A DNA stretch of 64,000 nucleotides from Diacronema lutheri. Its lineage: Eukaryota; Haptophyta; Pavlovophyceae; Pavlovales; Pavlovaceae. The DNA lies in the NCBI GenBank assembly GCA_019448385.1, contig JAGTXO010000002.1, positions 868,001 to 932,000 on the forward strand. The letters run 5' to 3'. The notes below the pieces were generated by a model. It was not told the origin of the DNA, did no database searches, and was given only the letters and a program-made list of their open reading frames with translations. Each line of letters opens with the position of its first letter. The stretch's first letter is position 1. Both the position numbers and the translations under genes were made by a program. Shown in pieces: positions 28,971 to 37,828 of this stretch.

Positions 28971-31900
28971 AGGCGGTCCCAGGCCAGCCGAGATTGGGTG
29001 CATCGCGGCTTCGATCGACGCCTTGCGCACCCGCCGCTCCGTCGCCTGCGCGCCGCCGCTCGAGAGCACTGCCTCGAGAAGCTCGCGCCAGCAGCCAGAG
29101 CGAACCTCGCCGCTCGGGATCAGCCGAGCACGCGAGACGAGCGCGAGGCCAACCGTCGCGCTCAGCGGCGCGGACGAGCGCCACAGCTCCGCGGGCGAGC
29201 GCACGAGCACGCTGAGCTCGACGCGAGCTCGCGCCGCACCTCCATTCCTGCCGCCACCCTTGCCCCGCCCCGCCAGCCTGCCGCCATGCGCCGCGTCGCT
29301 TGGCCGTGCATACCTCAGGTTCGCGCGTGCGAGCGCGTCAAGGTCGGCTGCGAGCAGGTATCTCTCGGCAAATTCTTCGAGGTGGCGGGTCCAAAGCAGG
29401 TCGGACAGCGCGGCCGGCTCCTGCCACACGCGCGAACGGTTGCGCCACGCGCCCGCGCCGATCGCCGCGTCCGCAGCCGCCGCGTCCGCGAGCGCGGCGC
29501 GAGCCGCGTCCGTCGCCGTCGCGTTGGGGCGCTCGAGCCGCACGTCCGGCGCGCCGTCGTCGTCGTCGGCAAACGGCGCAAAGTCCGGGAGGCGCGCGGG
29601 CCGGAGCTCGCCGACGGCGGTGGCGGTGAGCCACCTGTGCCGTTCAACGAGCCCCATCCCGTCGAGCTTGAGCTGCTCAAAGGTGCCCACCATGTCAAAG
29701 CGGACCGCGCCGAGCGCGCACGCGCGTGACTGCGACTGCCATTCTGGAGGAAGGGCGCCATCGCCTCGCGAGGTCAGCGCGCGCAAAAAGGCGCCAAAAG
29801 TGAGCCTGCGCGGCAGGCGCTCGGCCATGCGCACGCGGAAGCGGAGCGACCAGCCGCTCGACCGCTTGCCCGCGCGCAGCCACGCAAAGAAGCCGCCACC
29901 TACGTTCGCCCACGGCGCGCACGCGCCCGCACGCGCGCCGCCGCCGTCGCCTCCGTCCCCGCCGCGCGTGAGCGCGCGCGGCGCGCGCGCGCGATCGCGC
30001 GCGTCCTTCCCAGAGCCCAACGCGTCGGAGCACGGCGGCGGCATGACCACGTCCACCTCCTCGCCATTTTCGAGCGCGAGCGTGCGCGAGCCGCGCGGCG
30101 CGTCGAGCAGCTGGGCGACCGCCGCGTAGTAGGCGGCGGAGCCGGCGTGCGCGGCGAAGGCGGTCGCGTACGCGCGGGCGAGACGCTCCCATGGCGAGCG
30201 GACAAGAAGCGCGCGGACGAGCCCACCGTCGCGCGCGCGCGCGCTCAGCATCACCGCCGCCGTCTCCGCGTCCAGCTCGCCGACGAGCCTCGGCCCAAGG
30301 TCGTCGAGTGCATCGTCGTCGTCGCCGCCGCCCTTCGCAACGGCTCGCGCCGCGCCCGCTCGGCGCGCGCGCTCGCGCTTGGCGCGCGCGCTCGCCTCGG
30401 CGGCGTCAGCGCGCGCGCGCGCGGCGAAGAAAAAGGCCGCGTCGCGCGCCGCGCCGTGCGCCGAGCAGATCAGCAGGCGCTGGCGCTGCGCGATGGCGGC
30501 GTTGTGCCAGAAAGGGGATGACGCGGGCGGCGGTTGCGCGTTCGCGCCGGGCGCGAGCGGCATCGTCCGCACGATCGGCGCGTTGCAGCCCGAAGCGTGC
30601 TGGCCAACGAGCGCGGGGCCGGCCCAAAGCAGCGCAACGTCCGAGTAGGATGACCAGTCTGACGTGAGCAAGTAGCTCGTCGACGAGAGAATGAGCTGCT
30701 CGGCAAGCGCGAGGCGCTGGCAGTGGACACCTCGCTTCTCTGCGCCCTCGAGGCAGGGGAGCACCTCGCGCTCCCAGCTCAGCCCCGCCGCGCTGGACAG
30801 GTTGAAGATCGACAGCGTGCCGCGCGAGCGTGCGCCCGGTGCGTCGGCAACGGCCGGTGCGAACGCGGCGCGGAGCGCGCGGTGGGCATCGGCTGAGTCG
30901 CACGCGGCGTACACTCGGCACGGCAGCCCGAGCCTGTCGCCCTCGCCCGCCCAGCTGCCCTCGCCCGCGCCGCCGCCCGCGCGGCAGAGGTGGCCGATCG
31001 AGCCAACAAAATTGCGCACGTGGCAACGCTGCCGCGCGGGCACAATCTCACCCATCGCTTCGAGCCGCGAGTCGCGAGCGACGCGCGCGCCGCGCGCAGC
31101 GCCGTGGCCGGCGGCGTGCGGCGCGTCCGGATCGATGCCGGGCACGTCGGCCCGCTGGTCCGTGCGCATGCGCACGTGCGCTCCAATGAGCGCAAACTGT
31201 GCCGGCGGCGGCGGCGCATCCGTGCCGACGGCGTCCTCACCGGCGCGCGCGCTCGACGCGCTGCCGACGGCGGCTGGTGCGCCGAGCTCGCGCAGAGCGC
31301 GCTCGACGATGCTCGCGACAGGCTGGACGGGCACGAAAACTCGGAGCGCGGTGTGGAGGAGGCCAAGCTGCGCGGAGCTGCGGAAGTCGACGGATTGAAA
31401 ATTGAGCAGATGCGACGAGCGCACGTGCACCCTCGCGTGCGCCGTATCGTCGATCCGCTCGTACACGCGCGCGCGCGGATCTCCGCCCATGACTTCCATG
31501 TAGTCGTAATGCGCCCAGCCGGCGGTGTGTGCGAAGAGCGCGAGGACGGGCTCCTCGAGCAGCCACACGGCGCGTACGCCAGGCGCAGCAGCGGGAAGCG
31601 CGTCCGGCTGCGCGGGGCGCGGTGCCGGCCCGCCCTTGCACTCTGGCGCGGACGCGCGCTCGTCGATGGACGCGCGATCGCGCCAGCCGCTGAGCGTGCC
31701 GCCGAGCCCTCCGCCAAGCGCGCGCACGTCGAAGAGCTGCTCGACGCGGGCGGAGCAGTGCACGTCGGGCTGCCACGTGATCACAAGATGGCGGCCTGTG
31801 GCATTCGCCAGCGCGAGGGCGCACGCCGCCGCTCGCATCCGGTTTGAGAGGCCATGCTTGGCGTGCAACGCGATCGCGCGGAAGCTTCCGCACTCGGCTG

Positions 31901-33860
31901 ACTCGCGCCGCGCGGCGCACGCGACGCGCAGCGCGCCGAGCCACGTGCGCGGCCGGAGCGCCGCCGCGTCCACGTCGGAGAGGGCGGCGGTGCACTCCGC
32001 GACCACCGCCGCGCGCGCCGCCTCGCCCGCGCGCGCCGCCTCCGAACCCTCCGCGACAAAGGCGCACAGCACGTCGCGCAGCGCGGACGAGCGCGCGCGG
32101 TGCCACGCGGCCGGGCCGAGCACGCTGCGCCACGTCTCGCGCGCCTTGAGCGCGTGCGGAGCGCGGGAGCAGAGGACAGCATGGCTGACGCCAGGCGAGG
32201 GCGATGGCGTGCGCGCTCCGGCCGCGTGGGTGGCGGTCGCCCACGCGGTGTGCGGCGCGCATTCCCAGCGAGAGCCGCGCGCTGAAGCCGGCGCACTCGC
32301 CGCGGCCGCCTCCGACGGCGGCGTGGCCACCTCGCGCTCCTCACGCGCCGCGGCAGCTGCGGCGGCAGCCGCGGGCAGCGCAAGCGCCAGGAGCGGCAGC
32401 GCACGCTGCTCGACCTCGAGCTCGCAGCTCTCCGCCGCGCACGGCGCGAGCCCGCCATGCTGCGCGGCGCGCGCGGCGAGCAGCGCGGCCGGCAACGGCA
32501 GCGCTCGCGCGCACACAACGCCGCCGCCATCGTCGTGTTCATGCTCGTCCGAATCTGCGACGAAGCAGGCCTCGCGCCACGCGTGCGATGCCACAATCGC
32601 GTCCGCGGGCGCGAGGAGCCGTAGGTGTAACCGCTCTGCCAGAGCGCACGTCTCCGACGCCGCGCGCGCGGCCGAGCCAAACGCCGCGCCGGCGACGGGG
32701 AGGCGCGCGAGGCGGGCGCCATCGCCGCTCTTCGCCTCGGCGCGCCGCGGCGAGCCGGCGAGCGTGCTCGCCCCGGCGCGCGGTTGCGTGCTCGCGCCAG
32801 CCTCTGGCTGCCCGTCGCGCCCCTTCAGCCCTGCGCCGCGCGCGCGCTGCGCGCGCAGCAGCCGGCCGTGCGCGGCGCGCGCGCCCAGCCCGGCGGCGGC
32901 CGTGCCCCAAAGGCGACACCGCAGCTCCGCAGCGGCCGCGTGTACGCCGCCATCGGTTGCCTCGAAGCGCTCGTCGAGCGGCCCGGCGCCAGTCGTGTTC
33001 GCCGCGCGTAGCTCGGCCGCTGTGGCGAAGAGCAGCACGGGTGCACCCGCCAGCGCGAGCTCCTCATACGCGCGCGCGCTCGCATGGGTGGGTGCGCCAT
33101 GCGAGCCGGCGCGCGCCGCCGCCCGAGCGAGCGCACCTGGCGGCATGCGCGGCCGCGCGGCGGAGGTCGTGCGAATGCGCGACGAACCGCGCGACGACGG
33201 GTCGAGCCAGAAGGGGTCGACGAGCGCGACGAGCGCGCCCGATGCTCTCTCTAAGCCGAGGTTGAACGCGTCAGGCGGGTGGCGCACTCCCCGCTCCGTC
33301 GGCGCGTGGACCAGCATCACGCTGGTCGGCTCGAGCCCGGCGGCGAGCGCGGTCGCCTCGGCCGCGGTCACATCCATCCCCCAGAGAACGACGATAATCT
33401 CGTCGGCGCCCGCGCGCGCGCACTGGGCTGCGAGTCCTCGCAGCGCCTTGAGCGCTCTCCGGCCGGCGACAAGGAGCACGGCCGAAACGGCCGGCACTCG
33501 CGCACCGTCGCCGAGCATGCCGCCCGCGCGTGCCGTGAACGCGGTGCCGCGGCCACGCGTGGCGCCCAGTGCGGCGCTCGCGCCGCTGACGAGGAGGCTC
33601 GTCGCCACGCCTTGGGGGTGATTGCGCGATGGTTGCAGCCGCTTTGTCCGCCGAGCCACAGGAGGCGACGGCGACGGCGACGGCGGCGGCGCGGGAGACG
33701 GAGGGAGCGATGACGGGCTCGACATAATACGCGACCGCTCGGCGCGCACCGAGGTATGCGCCGCGCCAAAGATGCCTCCGAGCAGCACGAGGGATGCGAC
33801 GCTGAGGACTATGCTCACGGCGCACCGCCGTCCACTCGTGGGCCCCGGATCGGGCGCCAT
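26163..33860 (-). CDS. Giant Golgi-type multidomain glycosyltransferase/sulfotransferase fusion
   Basis: 2,565 residues in a single frame from the ATG at 33860. A signal anchor lies at about 14-34 after a short basic head (type II topology), followed by a Pro/Ser stalk. Regions in order: (1) about 122-225, family-2-like glycosyltransferase (AVSAVLLVAGRRALKALRGL, ADEIIVVLWG, AFNLGLERASGALVALVDP); (2) about 655-1095, fucosyltransferase-like (LHAKHGLSNRMRAAACALAL, LIGAHVRMRTDQ, YLLTSDWSSYSDVALLWAG); (3) about 1110-1520, carbohydrate-sulfotransferase-like (ALLVRSPWERLARAYATAF, with LEEFAERYLLAADLDAL near the end); (4) 1520-2565, Ala/Arg-rich with further alpha/beta blocks not assigned. Predicted to build a fucosylated, sulfated glycan in the Golgi. 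Introns cannot be excluded in the low-complexity parts. Confidence 0.62.
26481..26535 (-). repeat. Tandem duplication encoding WVPGNRTDG twice
   Basis: Two adjacent copies of a 27-base unit inside the giant glycosyltransferase frame, encoding WVPGNRTDG; both carry an N-R-T glycosylation sequon. A third related PVGNRTAP occurs near 28,620. Confidence 0.75.
28924..28972 (-). repeat. GCGGGC tandem repeat encoding Gly-Ala
   Basis: Hexanucleotide repeat (CGCGCC-type, about 8 copies) encoding GAGAGAGAGAGAG in the same giant gene; likely flexible linker. Confidence 0.8.
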
Positions 33861-33885
33861 CGCCACAGTTCCGCGCGCGCCAGAA

Positions 33886-35028
33886 ATGGCGGTGCGGCAT
33901 GTCTTGCGCTCGCGCGTCGCGCTGCTCGCCCTCGTCAACGCGATGGGCGCTTCGACGCACCAGCGCACGGTGTCGAGCACACTCGCCGGTCTGCGCGCGG
34001 CTACGTCGCCGGCCGACTGGCACCGCGCGCGCCGCCAGCAGATTTTGGAGGAAGCGCCGGCTGTGCGCGAGCTCATCGGTGCGGATGCGCGCACGCTCCC
34101 GCTGCTCGTCTCGATCAACGCGGCGCAGTTCGGCTGCGCGGTTGCTGCGGCGCAGCACTTGCCAAATACAGCGCTCGTGCCCGCAGCGCTCACACTGGGC
34201 TCAACGCTCAGCCTGTGGAGCTTTGCGCTGCTGCACGACGTTGCGCACAGCACGGCAAAGCTGCCGCCGTGGCTGCCGCGCAAGCGCGCGCTCTCCGCCT
34301 GCTCGATGCCGTCGGTTTTTGGCTACTTTTTGTACCTTCGTTACGGCCACCTCGAGCACCACAAGGCCTTTGGCAAGCAGCCGCTCTCCGCCCTTTTCAA
34401 CTCAGAGCAGGTGCCATTCGAGGACGGCGACGCGCTCTTCGTCGCGCACAGGCAGAGCCTGCCCGGCGACGCGGAGGGCGAGCCGCTCGGCTTCTTCGGC
34501 GAGGCCGTCGGTGGACTTGGCATGTCCATCTCGCGCTCGTTTTACGCGCTCGGCTGGTCGGACGAGCGCGGCTGGATGCACAACGCGGCTGTCTATTCCG
34601 CGGGCATGACCTTTGAGCGCGCGGCGCTGTGCGTCAACGACAAGCTCACCGCGCTGATCGGGCGCAATCTCTTCTTCCCGCACAAGCCACGGGCCTTCCA
34701 CCAGACGTGCGCTACGCACGCGCGCGCGCAGGCCGCCGTACACCTGTGCATGCTCGTGCTCGGCGGTCCGAGCGCCCTTGTGTGGCTCTTCTGCGCTGAG
34801 CTGGGCTGGCAGCTGCCATGCCATCCGGCCTTCGCCATGTTCGTCTCGAACCACCCGAGCATCGCCAACGACGAGGCGGGCATGCGCGGCGCCGCAGGCG
34901 GCGAGTCGCTTCGCGGCTGCCAGCCGACATCGTCCATTTACATCGGCGCGGTCCGGGCTGGTCCGGCCAGTGCAAGGCTGAGAGTACGACCCGGGTCGTA
35001 CAATCAAGGGTTAAAAGCCAGCCAATGA
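33886..35028 (+). CDS. Sphingolipid delta-4-desaturase-like protein lacking its C-terminal histidine box
   Basis: 380 residues. The N-terminus HRARRQQILEEAPAVRELIGADARTL matches the 'RRKEIL..YPEIK.LMGPDP' lipid-desaturase signature of DES/DEGS enzymes. Histidine box 1 is LHDVAH, and box 2 sits in LRYGHLEHHKAFG; the later FVSNHPS...GCQPTSSIY stretch matches the region just before the third box. The expected HxEHHDFP box is not present: after about 34,950 the frame turns into unrelated Arg/Ser-rich sequence ending at 35028. The gene is thus truncated, or continues in a distant exon I cannot find. The start is 25 bases from the divergent giant glycosyltransferase. Confidence 0.65.
   Translation: MAVRHVLRSRVALLALVNAMGASTHQRTVSSTLAGLRAATSPADWHRARRQQILEEAPAVRELIGADARTLPLLVSINAAQFGCAVAAAQHLPNTALVPAALTLGSTLSLWSFALLHDVAHSTAKLPPWLPRKRALSACSMPSVFGYFLYLRYGHLEHHKAFGKQPLSALFNSEQVPFEDGDALFVAHRQSLPGDAEGEPLGFFGEAVGGLGMSISRSFYALGWSDERGWMHNAAVYSAGMTFERAALCVNDKLTALIGRNLFFPHKPRAFHQTCATHARAQAAVHLCMLVLGGPSALVWLFCAELGWQLPCHPAFAMFVSNHPSIANDEAGMRGAAGGESLRGCQPTSSIYIGAVRAGPASARLRVRPGSYNQGLKASQ
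34984..35001. repeat. Perfect 18-bp palindrome
   Basis: GTACGACCCGGGTCGTAC is fully self-complementary, lying just past the point where desaturase homology stops. May be an element end, a binding site or coincidence. Confidence 0.8.
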
Positions 35029-35477
35029 GCGCTCGAGGGGTCGGGGCGAGGCTTATGACGAGCCTAGGACCGAGACACCCTCCTGACCGGCCGATTTGGA
35101 GTAGAATTCGGGGTCGAGCGGGCGCGGCGGACGGAGGGCCCGAGCCGGGCCGACGGAGGGTCCGACCCCGGAATGCGGGCGACCGGAAGGGCTTGGGTGA
35201 TTTACGCCTAGTAGAATAGAATGGCGGATTCAGGGGGGGATCGCAACTGGCATCGCGCAAGCTGAGGTCCCCTGACTGACCGGACCGCGCCGAGTGCGCG
35301 TGCACCCCGTGGAGGGCGCGGCCAGTCGGACACTCTTCGCGACTGAGCTCGCCGCGGCATACCGTGCGCTGCGCCGGCGCGCTACTTGCCGTTGGCCGAG
35401 CTGCGGGTGTTGCGCACGGCCGTGTTGCGCAGCCAGCGGCTGGATGCGCCGGTGGCCGGAACCTTGGCGCGCTTTGG
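35029..35477. other. No supported gene; possible insertion-derived sequence
   Basis: Contains several imperfect repeats of GGTCGAGCGGG/GGAGGGTCCGA type (near 35,110-35,170), an AT-richer patch (TTTACGCCTAGTAGAATAGAATGG near 35,200) and a G run. No protein-like frame of length could be supported. Confidence 0.35.
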
Positions 35478-35655
35478 CTAAGCGACCTCGGCCTGCACAG
35501 ACTCGAACGCGTGCGTGAACTTGAGGCGTTGCAGGTGGCGAGCACGTGAGTTCGCGTACGAGGTCTTGTACTCGGTGGCCCGACTGTCGACCGACGAGAG
35601 CTTGGGCGAGTTTGGCGGCACGTTGGCGCACTCGGGCTCGGTGCGCGGCTCTGCC

Positions 35656-35688
<33 letters not shown>

Positions 35689-36530
35689 CTTCGGACTCGC
35701 TGCCCGGCTCTGCCTGTGCGGGCGCGATGCACTCGGACTCGATGCCCGGCTCTGCCTTCGTGGGCGCGGTCGCGGGCACGGGCGCGCCCTCGACCCCGTC
35801 GCGGTTGAAGACATCGAACTCGACGCACACGCCGTGGTCCTTGAAGTCGGTGGCCTCGCTGTCGTTTGCGTAAGCCTCGGGCGAACTCGCAACGAGCGAC
35901 GACATCTCGGCGTGGAGCCAGCAGATCTCATGCTGCACCGCGTGATCAGGTTCTTGAGCGCTCCGTTGAAACAGTCACTCCCACCGCGTGGCGCTCGCTG
36001 CACCACACCGGATAGCCATCGAGCTTGTGAGCGTGCTCGTGCGCCCGTGCGAGGTCCTTGAAGAGCGCGTCGGCGCGCGCGCACATGCCGTCGCATGATT
36101 TGGCCGTTGTCATGCTGTGCTTCCAAGGCCTGGTGCTCGGCGTTGAGCGTGTCGTGATCCACGCGAACGAGCTGCAACCAGCTGCAGCAGCCGCGCGACG
36201 CCGCTGTCGCCGACGATGCGCTGGAGCATGTGGCCCATGAGGTGCGCGCGGCACGTGCCGAGCGCGACGTTCTTGCGCAGCAGCGCGAGGATCCGGGCGC
36301 CGCGGACGAGCCGGCCCATGCACTTGAGCGCGTAGATTCGGCCGCACATGCACGCGCCGACGACCGAGTCGGCGGGCCCGCAGTCGAGCCAAAAGTTGGC
36401 CTCGGCCGCATCGCGGCGGCGGGCGACGCGCTGAAGGATGCGCACGCGGTAGTGCCGGTCGACGAGCAGCTCGTTGCCGAAGATCTCGTCGGGCAGCAGC
36501 TCGGAGAAGTTCTGGGGGTACAGGTTGTGC
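35478..36530 (-). pseudogene. Frame-broken gene remnant of unknown family
   Basis: Protein-like sequence moves through several minus-strand frames with no splice signals at the changes. It starts with LYPQNFSELLPDEIFGNELLV and GRIYALKCMGRLVRGARILALLRKN (about 36,510-36,200), then RVDHDTLNAEHQALEAQHDNG, then ADALFKDLARAHEHAHKLDG, then EICWLHAEMSSLVASSPEAY and VCVEFDVFNRDGVEG (about 35,930-35,790). An Ala/Pro repeat follows, then LSSVDSRATEYKTSYANSR to a stop at 35478. At least four frame changes imply decay or, less likely, sequence errors. The family is not recognised; the middle looks coiled-coil. Confidence 0.5.
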
Positions 36531-36609
36531 GAGCGTGCACGCGACGAGATCTCGTCGGGCGTGCCGTCCGTTCGTTCAGAGCAGAGCGCGTCGGACCGGC
36601 AGACAGACG

Positions 36610-36813
36610 ATGCAGCGCGCGAAGGCACCTGCAGCGCGCGGCGTGGCCTCGCGTGCCGTCACGAAGCCGCCTGCGCGCACTGCGGAGGCGGCGAGCGCAA
36701 CGAGGGCGGGCGCGGACGAGGTGCTGAGCGGCGTCACGTACGCGCCCTCGCCCGCCGAGCTCGACGCCGCGGCGCTGACGATGCGCGCGGCATACCACAC
36801 CGACCGCCTCTGA
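36610..36813 (+). CDS. Small hypothetical protein with mitochondrial-type leader
   Basis: 67 residues from an ATG at 36610. The first ~27 residues are basic and hydroxylated (MQRAKAPAARGVASRAVTK), like a presequence. The remainder, VLSGVTYAPSPAELDAAALTMRAAYHTDRL, is protein-like and ends in a stop. Not recognised. It is divergent from the broken minus-strand gene. Could be the last exon of a larger gene. Confidence 0.3.
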   Translation: MQRAKAPAARGVASRAVTKPPARTAEAASATRAGADEVLSGVTYAPSPAELDAAALTMRAAYHTDRL

Positions 36814-36941
36814 GACGATGCGCGGCGCCTGCGGAGGACTGGTCCGTTGGCGCGCAAACCGTGGGCGAAAGGGCGCGAAGCCAACGGCCGTCCGCGCACG
36901 TTCAAACGCGCGCATACGGGTGGCTTCCTCCCACCTTCGGC

Positions 36942-37253
36942 GCCGCTTTTCAAAAGGGTGTAGGGTGTAGGGTGTAGGATGCAAAACAAGCCCTCCCCAC
37001 ATTTGGGCCCGACGTCATTCCTTCTTCGAAGCCGTGACGTTACGCACATACGAGTACTTTTACTTAGTGTAGGATGTATCTATTCTCTACGTATTTACAT
37101 AGTGTTGGGTGTAGGATAAGTACGGTTATGAAAGTCCCATGGATGGAGAAGGAATGACGCTGTGACGAAAGAAGGAATGACGTCGGGCCCAAATGTAGGG
37201 AGGGCTTGTTTTGCATCCTACACCCTACACCCTACACCCTTTTGAAAAGCGGC
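36942..37253. repeat. 85-bp inverted repeat with telomere-like 7-mers and AT-rich core
   Basis: Arms 36942-37026 and 37169-37253 are inverted copies with a single mismatch. Each arm carries about three tandem copies of GGTGTAG (CTACACC on the other strand) next to TTTTCAAAAGGG and ATGCAAAACAAGCCCTCC. The 142-base core (37,027-37,168) is strikingly AT-rich for this DNA (TTACTTAGTGTAGGATG, TACGTATTTACATAG). It has the architecture of a MITE or fold-back element, or of an excised or healed chromosome-end sequence. No open reading frame. Confidence 0.9.
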
Positions 37254-37353
37254 GGCGCCTCAGAGCATGGCGCCCGCCCGCTCGAGCCGGACCTCCGCGC
37301 AGCCGGACTCGCCCCGCCCCGGGCTGCTCTGGCTGGGCGACGTCGTGCGCGCC

Positions 37354-37638
37354 TCAGAACGCCGCGCTCGCCACGCGCACGTAGCCCTCGTCCGGGTCCG
37401 GCTCGGGCGCCGCGTCGCGCACCGAGCGCGACGCGGCCTCGACGCCCGGCGTTTCGGCACGCGAGGCGACGGATGCCTCGTCCGGCCGGCCCCACGGCAG
37501 CTGCAGCTCGAGCTGGCGCTGGATGATGCGCGGCGTCGCCACGCGCCCGTGCTGCACCTCGCGACGTCGCGCGCGCACGTAGAGCACGATCGCCACCGAG
37601 CCGCTGAGGCCCATCATCGCGCCGAGCAGCACCGACAT
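37354..37638 (-). CDS. Small single-pass membrane protein
   Basis: 94 residues from the ATG at 37638. One N-terminal hydrophobic segment (MSVLLGAMMGLSGSVAIVLYV) is followed by an Arg-rich stop-transfer RARRREVQHGR. The cytosolic tail has IIQRQLELQLPWG and an acidic end (PEPDPDEGYVRVASAAF). The form resembles small assembly factors of mitochondrial respiratory complexes or signal-anchored proteins, but I do not recognise it. Divergent from the Pif1-like pseudogene, 190 bases between starts. Confidence 0.5.
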   Translation of the reverse strand: MSVLLGAMMGLSGSVAIVLYVRARRREVQHGRVATPRIIQRQLELQLPWGRPDEASVASRAETPGVEAASRSVRDAAPEPDPDEGYVRVASAAF

Positions 37639-37828
37639 TGTGGTCTCATTGTCTGCTTGGGCGCGAACGGAAAACGCGCGAAGGGTGGCGACGAAGATCG
37701 TTGGGTTGGGTTGGGCCACCGGCTCCCGAGGGTTGCTTGTGGCGCTCGACTGACCGTTGGCCCAGCTTTTTTTTTTCTCGAACCTACTGTGGAGCCGCCT
37801 GCAGCGTGATCTCCCGCGCAAAACGACC

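Noticed and set aside
36942-37253. Internal true telomere array
   Set aside because: Only three copies per arm, in inverted orientation and embedded in longer unique arms, so it is a repeat element rather than a telomere tract.
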